A DNA stretch of 38,622 nucleotides from Lachnospiraceae bacterium (GCA_021772075.1 JAETNQ010000035.1:1-38622); one strand, 5' to 3'. Counted from the stretch's first letter, positions 16,835-24,735 are shown. Translations and numbers: made by a program. Notes: generated by a model from the sequence alone, not told the origin.

Positions 16835-18139
16835 TCAGGGGCGGAAGGGCAGACGGACGAGGAAGGTGCTGCCGCCGCCCGGGGTATCCATGACGCGGAT
16901 CGTTCCTTCCAGGGAGCGGATGATCTCGCTGGCGATGGGAAGGCCGAGGCCGAAATGGTCTTTGACGCTGCGTGACCGGTCGGAGCGGTAGAAACGCTGG
17001 AATATTTTATCCTTTTCCTCGTCGGGGATGCCGATGCCGTTATCGATCACGGAAAGAGTAAGAACTTCCGATTTTTTTATGGTATCGAGAGACAGGGACG
17101 CGGAGATGCTCCCGCCGGAGGGCGTATAGCTGATGGCATTGTGAAAGAGGATGGAGATTACCTGGCTTAGACGTTCTCCGTCGCAAAGGCAGGGAGGAAG
17201 GGCGGTCCGGGGAAGGGAGATAGCGAAGGAAATATTTTTTTCCTTAGCCATCGGCTCGAAGGCTTCGAAAGAGTTTAAAAGCAGGGTATCGCATTCCACA
17301 GGCTGCAGGCGGACGGGGAATGCGTGGGCATCCGCCTGGGAAAGAAGAAGCATATCGCTGATCAGGCGGGACATCCTCTGTCCTTCGGAGGCAATGGTGG
17401 AAAGGAAGTTCTCTTTTTCTTCGGGAGAGGCTTTTTTTATGGCGGAGACGGAGGAAAGAATGACAGCCAGGGGCGTACGAAGCTCGTGGGAGGCCGCCGC
17501 TACGAACTGTATCTGTTCTTTCCGGTTCCGCTCGATGGGGGCAAGCAGTTTTTTCGTAAAGAAGAAGGAAAAGAGGGAGAGCAGAAAAACAGCCGCCAGA
17601 TCGATCAGCGCAAAGTGGATGCGCTGGTTTTTGATTTTGGCGTTCAGCTCCTGCAGAGGATACAGGACAAGAATTTCCGTATATTGTTTTTCCCGGCTGA
17701 TCCGGGCGACACAGGCATAATAGTCCTCTCCGGTAGATGCGGTAAATGGAAACTCGGAATGATAAACCATATCTTCCTCGGAAGGATCTGTATTTTCGAT
17801 GGAAAAAGAAGAGGAGAAGTAATCCAGGGCTTCTTCTTCCGTATTCAGGCGGTCCTGGCCGTGTTTTCTCTGGCTAAAGAGCAGGGGAACCCCGTTGTCT
17901 GTGATTCGTATAAAATAGGAATTATTGGCTTCCATGCGGGAAAGCCATTCGTGGGTGATTACATTCTGCTGCTTGAAGTTATTGACAAAGTTATCCATCG
18001 CATGCTGGAAAGAAAGGAACTGGCTTTGTGTCAGTCCGCTTTCGGAGACATAGAGATAGACCAAAGACATAACAAGCAGTATAGCGGCGGTGGTCCCGGC
18101 GCATAAAATCGTGAGGTGATAGTGTACTTTGCGGAACAT
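16835..18139 (-). CDS. Sensor histidine kinase
   Basis: A 434-residue membrane kinase. TM1 is about residues 10-30, an extracellular sensor of about 140 residues follows, TM2 is about 176-194, and a short linker leads to the HisKA domain with His218 in AASHELRTPL. The HATPase domain has the N box (FHNAISYTPSGG), G1 (DNGIGIPDEEK) and G2 (FGLGLPIASEII). I set the start at 18139, where AAAGG lies 7 nt upstream; the frame is open to 18205 but only through the end of the response-regulator gene. It follows that gene in one operon. The sensor domain is not a family I recognise. Confidence 0.93.
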   Translation of the reverse strand: MFRKVHYHLTILCAGTTAAILLVMSLVYLYVSESGLTQSQFLSFQHAMDNFVNNFKQQNVITHEWLSRMEANNSYFIRITDNGVPLLFSQRKHGQDRLNTEEEALDYFSSSFSIENTDPSEEDMVYHSEFPFTASTGEDYYACVARISREKQYTEILVLYPLQELNAKIKNQRIHFALIDLAAVFLLSLFSFFFTKKLLAPIERNRKEQIQFVAAASHELRTPLAVILSSVSAIKKASPEEKENFLSTIASEGQRMSRLISDMLLLSQADAHAFPVRLQPVECDTLLLNSFEAFEPMAKEKNISFAISLPRTALPPCLCDGERLSQVISILFHNAISYTPSGGSISASLSLDTIKKSEVLTLSVIDNGIGIPDEEKDKIFQRFYRSDRSRSVKDHFGLGLPIASEIIRSLEGTIRVMDTPGGGSTFLVRLPFRP

Positions 18140-18194
18140 AGAATGCCTTTCTAAACGGACAGGTCTGCTTGCGCGGACATTATTTGGAGGATGA

Positions 18195-18869
18195 TCAGGA
18201 TACAAGCATGCGGTAGCCGACGCCTCTGACAGTGTGCAGGGTTACGGTGCTGCCGACGGTGATTAGACGGCGGCGGAGAAAATGGATATAATTGTCCAGA
18301 TTGCCGTCTTCGATCTCTGCATCCAGGCCCCAGACGCGGGCAAGCAGCTGCTCTCTGGTGAGGATCTGCCCTGGATTGCGGAAAAAGGACTGGAAGAGTT
18401 CATTTTCCTTTTTGGACAGGGAACAGGAGGAGCAGGGGCCGGCCAGGCGGCTTTCGCCGATATGCAGCGTCAGATCGCCCAAGGACAGGCTGTCGTCTCC
18501 CTGGATCATGGGGGAACGGCGCGTGACGCAGCGGATGCGGGCCAGTAATTCTTCGAAATCAAAGGGTTTGACGAGATAATCGTCAGCGCCCAGGTCAAGG
18601 CCGGTAATTTTGTCGTTTAAAGTGCCGAGGGCGGTGATCAGGATGACGGGAGTGCTGTTATTTTTCCGGCGCATCAGGGTAAGAACTTCGGTTCCGTCCA
18701 GAAGCGGGAGCATACGGTCCAGCAGGATGACGTCGTGGATATTCTGGTCAATATAAAAAAGCGCCTCCTCCCCGTCGGAGCAGGAATCGACGATAAAATT
18801 CTCTTTTTCCAACTGGTATTTTAAGGAGTGGTTCAGTTTTGGGTCGTCTTCCGCCAGCAGTAAACGCAT
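18195..18869 (-). CDS. OmpR-family response regulator
   Basis: A 224-residue regulator. The receiver domain has the acidic pocket EDD (residues 7-9), phospho-acceptor Asp51 in ILLDRMLP, Thr79 and Lys101 in LVKPFD. The C-terminal winged helix (about 130-222) contains ILTREQLLARVWG and the recognition-helix region DNYIHFLRRRL, and ends with TVRGVGYRM. GAAAGGAG lies 7 nt before the ATG. An 11-bp tandem repeat upstream of its promoter recurs upstream of the operon at 22319, indicating autoregulation and a target. OmpR-family dimers typically bind tandem repeats with 10-11 bp spacing. Confidence 0.95.
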   Translation of the reverse strand: MRLLLAEDDPKLNHSLKYQLEKENFIVDSCSDGEEALFYIDQNIHDVILLDRMLPLLDGTEVLTLMRRKNNSTPVILITALGTLNDKITGLDLGADDYLVKPFDFEELLARIRCVTRRSPMIQGDDSLSLGDLTLHIGESRLAGPCSSCSLSKKENELFQSFFRNPGQILTREQLLARVWGLDAEIEDGNLDNYIHFLRRRLITVGSTVTLHTVRGVGYRMLVS

Positions 18870-18927
18870 AAAAGAATCTCCTTTCAGGGATAGCTTGCAG
18901 ATGTTTCGTATTTATTATACGGGTTTT

Positions 18928-18962
18928 ATTGTAGCAAGTAAATCTCTAAAAAGTCTCTAAAA
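18928..18962 (-). promoter_or_regulatory. Response-regulator promoter with tandem 11-bp repeat
   Basis: Read on the minus strand, two units TTTTAGAGACT (18952-18962) and TTTTAGAGATT (18941-18951) are followed after 7 bp by TACAAT (18928-18933) as the -10. A second possible -10, TATAAT, lies at 18914-18919. The same repeat and 7-bp gap occur at 22250-22284. Confidence 0.7.
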
Positions 18963-18994
18963 AGGGAACAAACGCCGTCACGCCGGCTTATTGT

Positions 18995-19036
18995 AATGAA
19001 AAATACCTCCGGCCGCGCGGCTGCGGCAGGAGGTAT
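18995..19036 (-). terminator. Rho-independent terminator of the small membrane-protein cluster
   Basis: A long stem (ATACCTCC at 19003-19010 with GGAGGTAT at 19029-19036, extended inward by GCCGC/GCGGC) is followed on the minus strand by TTTTT (18998-19002 region). It ends the operon that finishes at 19066 before it reaches the two-component genes. Confidence 0.8.
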
Positions 19037-19065
19037 ATCAATCAATGTAATATTATTATCGCCTG

Positions 19066-19302
19066 TCAGATCCTTTTCTTTACTAAATAGAATAACAAAC
19101 CGATCAAACTGCCGATCATCCCATATAATAGGCAGCTGAAAATGCCATACGGCATGCGCCTTAGTATATATTCAGGAATTCCTGCTGAGAAAGAGAAAAA
19201 GGAGAAACGTCCTTTGAAAAGAAGCATTAGACAACGTGCTGCGATGCCGCACAAAAACCCTATTATGATCATACTTCTTTCTTTTTTTTTAATCCATTTC
19301 AT
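19066..19302 (-). CDS. Small membrane protein, 78 residues
   Basis: A hypothetical protein with a basic N-terminus (KWIKKKERS), two hydrophobic segments (about 11-28 and 52-73) and a KKR end. It starts 3 bp after the stop of the preceding gene, so it is the last gene of the four-gene cluster. No family recognised. Confidence 0.6.
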   Translation of the reverse strand: MKWIKKKERSMIIIGFLCGIAARCLMLLFKGRFSFFSFSAGIPEYILRRMPYGIFSCLLYGMIGSLIGLLFYLVKKRI

Positions 19303-19305
19303 TCG

Positions 19306-19590
19306 TTAATTCCCTTCTTTCTTATATTGTCTGTAGTAATAAAAGATAAAAAAAATCATAAAAAACCAGACACCGGGGAAAATATAGGTGGCTGTATGAT
19401 AGTAGTCAGGTCTTAGTCGAATGCTGCTAGTGGGTAAAAGCTTGGTGCATACATAGGGAATGGCAAAAACCAAGTATAAAGCAGGGACAAATAATCCTTT
19501 CCACCAGCATTTTTTCTTAGAAAGCCATATTTGGATAATGGTTAGTATGATAGTTATTATCAATAATAATTTTAATTCATTATAAATCAT
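19306..19590 (-). CDS. Small membrane protein, 94 residues, paralogue of the gene at 19918
   Basis: A protein with three hydrophobic segments (about 6-24, 32-50 and 70-88) and a basic tail. It aligns by eye with the 93-residue protein encoded at 19918-20199: both open with an Ile/Leu-rich helix, then L(S/A)(K/R)KK, a Trp-containing loop, a Pro-Ala hydrophobic helix ending in AI, and an aromatic final helix. AAAAGGAG precedes the ATG. It lies between the exported-protein gene and the 78-residue gene. No named family; a membrane partner of the exported protein is one possibility. Confidence 0.6.
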   Translation of the reverse strand: MIYNELKLLLIITIILTIIQIWLSKKKCWWKGLFVPALYLVFAIPYVCTKLLPTSSIRLRPDYYHTATYIFPGVWFFMIFFIFYYYRQYKKEGN

Positions 19591-19602
19591 GGTTTCTCCT
19601 TT

Positions 19603-19937
19603 TCAATAGAATTCGTATTGAATTTGAACTTGCTGATGTATGGTGACACCGTGAGGCAAATCGTCTGCATTTAACGGAAGATGCGTTATGGTTTGTCCCG
19701 ATTGCCGGTATCCGTTTAAAAATGTAAATGATTTATACTGTTCGCCATATCTGACATGGCTTTCTATTCCAGCGCCGTCCGTATACCAGTACTCTTTATA
19801 AGATACAAGAAGATCCTCCCGGTAGCTTCGGGGAGCTGCTTTTGTTTCGGCGGCCAAACAGGTGGTTCCTATGGTCAGGATACAAATAACGGCCGCTAAG
19901 AGAAGACATAAACTCTTTTATTTTTTATATTTTTCAT
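19603..19937 (-). pseudogene. Exported small protein disrupted by a frameshift in an A-tract
   Basis: The frame 19603-19917 encodes a clear signal peptide (KSLCLLLAAVICILTIG followed by an AxA-like site at CLAAETK) and an 80-residue mature part rich in Tyr and Gly (KEYWYTDGAGIESHVRYGEQY). It has no start codon: it opens directly after the TAA of the upstream gene. An ATG at 19937 in another frame gives MKNIKNKR and soon stops. Adding one A to the AAAA run (19916-19919) joins the two into a normal signal peptide beginning MKNIKNKKSLC. The coding remainder is intact, so the lesion is recent, a length-variable switch, or a sequencing error. A TTG at 19857 would give an 84-residue form without export signal. 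Confidence 0.7.
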
Positions 19938-20199
19938 ATTCCTTCTGCTTCTCTTTCCATCGTGTTCGCCAATAAACCATTTCAAACAGGCAAGCAAGGA
20001 AAATGGGGGGAATCATAAAGGCAAGCAATTTGCCGACCGGGATACCGACCCAAAACAGATCCGCCCATGCATAAATGGCAAAGGCCAGGAAAGCAGCCGG
20101 TAGAAGCATGCCTGCCCAATGAGGCATTTTCTTTCGTGCTAAGACAATCTGTATGAAAGCTGAAATAACTGCCAGGATAATCCAGGTTTTTATGATCAT
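19918..20199 (-). CDS. Small membrane protein, 93 residues, first gene of the cluster
   Basis: A protein with three hydrophobic segments and a very basic, charged end (RTRWKEKQKEYEKYKK). It is a paralogue of the 94-residue protein at 19306-19590. AGGAGG lies 9 nt before the ATG. A leader of about 140 nt separates it from a TTGACA-17-TATGAT promoter that carries the putative BlaI-type operator. Its last 20 nt overlap the proposed start of the exported protein. No family recognised. Confidence 0.6.
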   Translation of the reverse strand: MIIKTWIILAVISAFIQIVLARKKMPHWAGMLLPAAFLAFAIYAWADLFWVGIPVGKLLAFMIPPIFLACLFEMVYWRTRWKEKQKEYEKYKK

Positions 20200-20260
20200 G
20201 AATGAATTCCTCCTATCTCATGTCCTGTATGAAAAATGGTATATCAATTCATGTGCCAGT

Positions 20261-20287
20261 GATTCCATCTGTCCCCTGCATTGGAAT
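20261..20287 (-). other. Possible hairpin in the leader of the small membrane-protein operon
   Basis: GATTCCA and TGGAATC form a 7-bp stem with a 13-nt loop in the roughly 140-nt untranslated leader. No T-run follows. Its role is unknown. Confidence 0.3.
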
Positions 20288-20328
20288 CCCCTCCTTCCCC
20301 TTTTGTAATTGCTTATTAGCAATAAATA

Positions 20329-20378
20329 GACTACTATATGTCTTCCTATATCATATTATAATATCTGGTAATTGTCAA
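20329..20378 (-). promoter_or_regulatory. Promoter and putative BlaI-type operator of the small membrane-protein cluster
   Basis: On the minus strand: -35 TTGACA (20373-20378), 17-bp spacer, -10 TATGAT (20350-20355), then GAAGACA-N5-TAGTC (20329-20345) at the likely transcription start. The same order is found at 22169-22220 before the blaI-like gene. AGACA and TAGTC form an imperfect dyad related to the TGTAGTC half-sites known for BlaI/MecI. Confidence 0.7.
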
Positions 20379-20403
20379 TAAGAAATTTGGTTTTCTTACT
20401 GAT

Positions 20404-21708
20404 TTAATGGACACATTGTGTAAATGTTGCTTGCGAAATTTGCTTTCCAATGATGCAATTTCCGCATTTCGTACAATATTGGCTTTCGTAATAGGTCATG
20501 GTACAGCTTCCGTCGCTGTTTTTATTGTGTCTTTCTGCTACGCCAGTTATGTAAGTATGACTACAGTTTGCATATGTGTCAGTTTCATGGATTGGATAAA
20601 TATTTCCAGCCTTATCCACAAACTGTTCGTCGTATAATATGACATCTGTAAAAGCAAGATTTTCCCCAAGCGGCGTAAAGGCAACATCCAGCTGATCCTT
20701 GTTTTTCATATCTTCTACAAAAACAGCAGGAACCACGGACACTTCCTCATAAGCAAGTACGGTAATCGAATTCAATAGTACCAACGCGCATACAAGCAGC
20801 GCGGACAGGATGCCGTTTAATTGTTTCTTTTCTTTCCCACATTTCATAATCCATTCAATCCTTTCGTATAATTTTGTTCCATTTTTGGACAGCGCCGTTC
20901 CCCATACCCGGTCTGCATCCTTTTGGACGGAGCGTTCCACTAACATAGAGGCATATTGGAGGCGGTTTTCGTCCGAATACCCTTCCAGCGTCAGTTCATC
21001 GCAGGATGTTTCACAGACGAAATCGAATTCGCGCCGGAAATGATAAGCGACGGGATTGAACCAGTGGATCCCGAGGACAATGCTTTCTGCCATTTTCCAA
21101 AAAGTATCGGAACGCTTCACATGCATCAGTTCATGTCCGAGAAGCATTTCCTTTTCCTGGGGATTTTCCGGCAGCGAACAGACAATCACCGGTTTTCGGA
21201 TACCCATGGTAAAAGTAATATTTTTTTCATTGCATAGACATAACAGAACATTTTTCCGTACATGGAGCCGCTTTTTTTGTATTTTGAGGGTATCCGTGTC
21301 TTCTGCCGGTATTTCCGTATTTCCATGTTTTAAGATTTCCCGGCTCGTTTTAAGGTAACGGATGAGCTGCACCGCAAAAATAATTCCTGTAGCCAGGCAC
21401 CATAAGCCGGCAGCCGCCAGCCTGCGCTGGTATCCATCGCTTATGCCAAAATAATTTTCTGCCCGGTACAGTAATTTTCCATCGTGAAAATAGCGAAAAC
21501 CCGTAAAAGGTGTTGGAAAGAGGGCTTTTATGATTTTTCGGTATAATACCGCCAGGTAAGGCAGGGGTATCAAATAGTATAGCATGACTGCTTTTAAAAA
21601 AAGATATTGCCAGCGTTTCGGCAGATATCTGCCGATGGTATGCTTCTGGAAGAGATAAAGAAAAAACATACAGCTTCCAGACAATGTCATGACCAGAATA
21701 TAGTTCAT
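20404..21708 (-). CDS. BlaR1/MecR1-like M56 metallopeptidase with Cys-rich C-terminus
   Basis: A 434-residue membrane protease-sensor. Three or so N-terminal hydrophobic segments precede the M56 zinc protease domain with HELMH (residues 192-196) and the downstream CETSCDELTLE that supplies a ligand. A final transmembrane segment (ILSALLVCALVLLNSITVLAY, about 305-325) leads to an outer domain of about 105 residues with six Cys and several His, ending CTKCGNC...CVH. It has no penicillin-binding SxxK domain, unlike true BlaR1 (about 585-600 residues), so the signal is probably not a beta-lactam. AAGGAGG lies about 6 nt before the ATG at 21708. It follows the blaI-like gene by 53 bp; cleavage of that repressor is the expected output. 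Confidence 0.85.
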   Translation of the reverse strand: MNYILVMTLSGSCMFFLYLFQKHTIGRYLPKRWQYLFLKAVMLYYLIPLPYLAVLYRKIIKALFPTPFTGFRYFHDGKLLYRAENYFGISDGYQRRLAAAGLWCLATGIIFAVQLIRYLKTSREILKHGNTEIPAEDTDTLKIQKKRLHVRKNVLLCLCNEKNITFTMGIRKPVIVCSLPENPQEKEMLLGHELMHVKRSDTFWKMAESIVLGIHWFNPVAYHFRREFDFVCETSCDELTLEGYSDENRLQYASMLVERSVQKDADRVWGTALSKNGTKLYERIEWIMKCGKEKKQLNGILSALLVCALVLLNSITVLAYEEVSVVPAVFVEDMKNKDQLDVAFTPLGENLAFTDVILYDEQFVDKAGNIYPIHETDTYANCSHTYITGVAERHNKNSDGSCTMTYYESQYCTKCGNCIIGKQISQATFTQCVH

Positions 21709-21761
21709 AGATACCTCCTTTTTGCTGCGTTGGCGGCAAAGATTATGGTTTTTTGTAACTT

Positions 21762-22139
21762 TCATTCCCCGGGGGTAAAACGCTGTTCGATAATAGCCAG
21801 GATTTCTTCGGCCTCTTCTTTGCTGATTCCTCTCTGTTCCGTAAAAGAAGCAAAAAATCTGCTTAATTTTCCATCGTACATTTGGTCGATGCCCTCCTGC
21901 ATCTGGAGGCTGCAGTATTCTGTCCTGGAATAAACTGCCTTTACGATCCGGTTTTCCCTTTCCACCAGTTTCTTTTCTTCCAGCCTTGCAACCAGTGTAT
22001 TCAGCGTCTGGCGCTTCCATTCTTTTCCTGCTTCCACCAGCTTTTTGAGCAATTCCGACTGCTTGATTTCCCCGCCGCATTTCCAAAGCATTTCCAGCAC
22101 TTCGTACTCTGCGTCCGATACATGGAACTTATGATACAT
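21762..22139 (-). CDS. BlaI/MecI-family transcriptional repressor
   Basis: A 125-residue repressor. The winged helix occupies about residues 5-80, with SDAEYEVLEMLWKCGG at the start and the recognition region EWKRQTLNTLVARLEEKKLVERE, followed by a dimerising C-terminal half. In this family an M56 sensor protease triggers repressor cleavage and release from DNA. AAGGAG lies 8 nt before the ATG. The promoter upstream carries the GAAGACA-N5-TAGTC element also present before the small membrane-protein cluster. Confidence 0.92.
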   Translation of the reverse strand: MYHKFHVSDAEYEVLEMLWKCGGEIKQSELLKKLVEAGKEWKRQTLNTLVARLEEKKLVERENRIVKAVYSRTEYCSLQMQEGIDQMYDGKLSRFFASFTEQRGISKEEAEEILAIIEQRFTPGE

Positions 22140-22168
22140 GATGTCCTCTCCTTTTCCGTCTTTAGATT

Positions 22169-22220
22169 GACTATTTCTTGTCTTCTACTTAAAAATACTA
22201 TATCCTTGCTATTTTGTCAA
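22169..22220 (-). promoter_or_regulatory. Promoter and putative operator of the blaI/blaR-like genes
   Basis: On the minus strand: -35 TTGACA (22215-22220), 17-bp spacer, -10 TATTTT (22192-22197), then GAAGACA-N5-TAGTC (22169-22185) just after the predicted start site. This suggests autorepression by the BlaI-like protein. Confidence 0.7.
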
Positions 22221-22249
22221 ATATGATGTTTGACTTTGGAATTTTAAGG

Positions 22250-22284
22250 TTTTAGAGATTTTTTAGAGATTAGGCTGGTATGAT
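22250..22284 (+). promoter_or_regulatory. Promoter of the Asp-box/ABC operon with tandem 11-bp repeat
   Basis: Two perfect units TTTTAGAGATT (22250-22260 and 22261-22271) are followed after 7 bp by TATGAT (22279-22284). There is no good -35, as expected for an activator-dependent promoter. The arrangement duplicates that before the response-regulator gene. Confidence 0.75.
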
Positions 22285-22318
22285 GACAAAAAGTCAAACA
22301 AGAAGGGGCGATATTGCT

Positions 22319-24709
22319 ATGAGGAAGAAAAGGACGATGAAGGGGATATCTGCGTGGCTGCTCCTTGCCGCTATGGCGTTCGGAGCGGCTGGGACAATGG
22401 GATGCGGACGGACGGAAGAGAACGGGGCCGCAGGGAATCCGGGCGGCAATGGAAGAAGCGCTGCTTATGGAGAAGAGGGTTCTACAGGAGGTTCCGGGGA
22501 AGAGGAAGACCGGGAAAAGGTAATGGGACGCTATCTGGAAAGCGCGGACGAGACTTTGAAAGAAAAAGCGAGAGGCGGGGGAGATATCGCGCAGATGGAG
22601 GACGGCAGTCTTGTGGTCATGTCGGGATACGGCGGGAAGTGGGTATCCAAAGATGGAGGGATGACATGGGAACGGGAAAAAGCGGCATGGTATGAGGATC
22701 TGATGGCGGCCGAATGCTGGATAATGAATACGGCGGTGGCGAAGAACGGCGATATTGCCGTCATATATGCCGGAGGAGAAGAGGGCGGGGAAGAAGAAGG
22801 AGCGGAAGAAAGCGGCAGCGTTTTTTCGCCTAAATACGGAATCGCCTCTGCGGACGGGGGTTTCCAAAAGCTGGATCTTTCCTTCAGGGATTCCGAATAC
22901 GTGAATCGCTTTGCTTTTTCCGAAGACGGCAGACTCTTTGGAAGCGATTTGGGAGGAAAAGTATATGAGATAGACAGGGAAAAGGGAACCATGAAAGAAT
23001 GGATCGAGCTGTCCGGGTGGGTGCAGTATATGGCGGAGAAAGATAACAGGCTGATGCTTTTGAACAGCGACGGCGTGACCATTCTGGATCTGGAGACAGG
23101 AAAAACGGTAAAGGATCAGGTGATGAATGATTTCCTGCATGAGCAGCTGGGTTCCCATATCAGCAGCGATACAGAAGGCGTTGTGTCTCTTTTGCTGATG
23201 CCCGGGGAAAGCGGGATTTTGTATTTTGCCTGTGAAAAGGGGATTTACCGGCATGTGGCGGAAGGAAATGTGATAGAACAGGTGGTGGACGGAACGATTA
23301 CTTCGTTCAGCGACCCGTCTTATGGGATAGCGGATGGCATCCTTTTGGAGAACGATGTATTTCTTTTGCTGCTTGCGGACGGCAGGCTGATGAGATATAC
23401 CTATGACCCGGATATGCCGGCTGTGCCGGAGGTACAGCTGAAAGCATATAGTTTGAAGGATAATCCGCAGCTGAAAAAGGTGATCAGCGCTTTTCAGTCG
23501 GAACATCCGAAAGTTTATATCCGATATGAGATCGGAATGGGGGAGAATTCGCCTGTGACAAGGGATGATGCGTTAAAAAAGCTGAATACGGAGATTGCGG
23601 CAGGAAAGGGGCCGGATATTTTTATTCTGGATGATATGCCGATCGATTCCTATGCGGAAAAAGGAGTATTGATGGATTTGGATTCCTGGCTGGGGACAAA
23701 GACGGAAGACCAATATTTTACCAATATCATCCATGCTTTCCATACGGCGGAGGGAACTTATGCGGCGCCGTCCCAGTTTTCTGTAGGACTTACTGCGGGC
23801 AGACAGCCGGATATAGAAAGAATGACTGATTTGGAAGGAATTGCCGCAATCGTGGACGAGTACGATGCAAAGAAAGCGGATGGCATTATTCTGGGGGTGA
23901 AAAACGAGAGCGAATTGTTAAATGTGCTGCTTCCCGCTTGTCTGCCCGCATGGATGAACGGGGATGGAAAGATAAACGAGGAATTGCTGGCGGAATTTTA
24001 TGAGTCGGCAAAAAGAATGTGGGATGTGGAAAATGCAAGAATGAGCGGGGAGCAGAAGGAAGAATATGAAAGATGGGAAAAAGAGCGGCAGTTAGCGGGC
24101 GTATCGGAGGAAGATAAGAGGGAGTTCCAGATCAGGATGTCGGAGATCGGCCTGATTACGGGGGAAAAGGAGTTTGCAGCCGGCATGATGACGGATTCCA
24201 ACAGTTTTGATGTATTGATCTCCTGTTTTAAATTCCCCGGAAAAGAAGATTACAGTTTCGCCGCTTATAACGGCCAGGCCAAAGGAGTGTTTATGCCGGA
24301 AAGCCTGCTGGGGATCAACGCGGCATCCCCGCACCGGGAGACAGCCTTGGAATTGATGGAGAAGATGCTGGATGACGACGGATGGCTGGGGATGCCGGTC
24401 AATAAAGAAAAATGGGAGGAAAAGTTCCATCAAAACGCTGCGGAGGACGGAGGCAGTTACGCATCGATGGGCGGAAGCAAGGGGGAGGAAAAGGAAGAGT
24501 ATTATCATCTTGATATTTATCCCGCTTCCGGGGAAGAGATCGAACGGTTGCTGAAAATAGCGGAAGCCGCCCGGATTCCATATGTAAAGAATTCCGTTCT
24601 GGAAAACGCGGTTTGTGAGACAGGGGAAAAAGTGCTGGCCGGGGAAATGAGCGCTTCGGCCGGAGCAGAAGAAGTGGTTCAAAAACTGGCGATTTATATG
24701 TCGGAATAA
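22319..24709 (+). CDS. Lipoprotein with Asp-box N-domain and ABC solute-binding C-domain (copy 1)
   Basis: A 796-residue secreted lipoprotein-like protein. An N-terminal hydrophobic signal is followed by Cys in TMGCG (a weak lipobox), then a Gly/Glu-rich linker. Residues about 60-370 look like a beta-propeller: an Asp-box SKDGGMTW (near residue 108), repeated short strands and motifs such as FSEDGRLFGSDLGGKVYEID. From about residue 375 (VQLKAYSLKDNPQLKKVISAFQ) the protein is a family-1 extracellular solute-binding domain, with AAGKGPDIFILDDMPIDSY as its typical core. I chose ATG 22319, with AAGGGG about 10 nt upstream, over 22280, which lies at the -10. A binding protein fused to a propeller is unusual. 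It heads the operon running to 30525. Confidence 0.8.
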   Translation: MRKKRTMKGISAWLLLAAMAFGAAGTMGCGRTEENGAAGNPGGNGRSAAYGEEGSTGGSGEEEDREKVMGRYLESADETLKEKARGGGDIAQMEDGSLVVMSGYGGKWVSKDGGMTWEREKAAWYEDLMAAECWIMNTAVAKNGDIAVIYAGGEEGGEEEGAEESGSVFSPKYGIASADGGFQKLDLSFRDSEYVNRFAFSEDGRLFGSDLGGKVYEIDREKGTMKEWIELSGWVQYMAEKDNRLMLLNSDGVTILDLETGKTVKDQVMNDFLHEQLGSHISSDTEGVVSLLLMPGESGILYFACEKGIYRHVAEGNVIEQVVDGTITSFSDPSYGIADGILLENDVFLLLLADGRLMRYTYDPDMPAVPEVQLKAYSLKDNPQLKKVISAFQSEHPKVYIRYEIGMGENSPVTRDDALKKLNTEIAAGKGPDIFILDDMPIDSYAEKGVLMDLDSWLGTKTEDQYFTNIIHAFHTAEGTYAAPSQFSVGLTAGRQPDIERMTDLEGIAAIVDEYDAKKADGIILGVKNESELLNVLLPACLPAWMNGDGKINEELLAEFYESAKRMWDVENARMSGEQKEEYERWEKERQLAGVSEEDKREFQIRMSEIGLITGEKEFAAGMMTDSNSFDVLISCFKFPGKEDYSFAAYNGQAKGVFMPESLLGINAASPHRETALELMEKMLDDDGWLGMPVNKEKWEEKFHQNAAEDGGSYASMGGSKGEEKEEYYHLDIYPASGEEIERLLKIAEAARIPYVKNSVLENAVCETGEKVLAGEMSASAGAEEVVQKLAIYMSE

Positions 24710-24735
24710 GAAATGGGAGAGAAAGGAGCGGGAAT

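Noticed and set aside
19912-19937. Programmed -1 frameshift at A AAA AAT rescuing the exported protein
   Set aside because: A -1 slip at that heptamer leads directly into TAA, so it cannot restore the signal-peptide frame.
21709-22086. N-terminal extension of the BlaR-like frame to 22086
   Set aside because: It runs antisense-free through the blaI-like gene in another frame, has low-complexity basic content, and the AAGGAGG before 21708 sets the start.
22250-22271. Tandem repeat as a phase-variable microsatellite
   Set aside because: Only two units, and the same pair with the same 7-bp gap to the -10 occurs at the response-regulator promoter, which fits a binding site.
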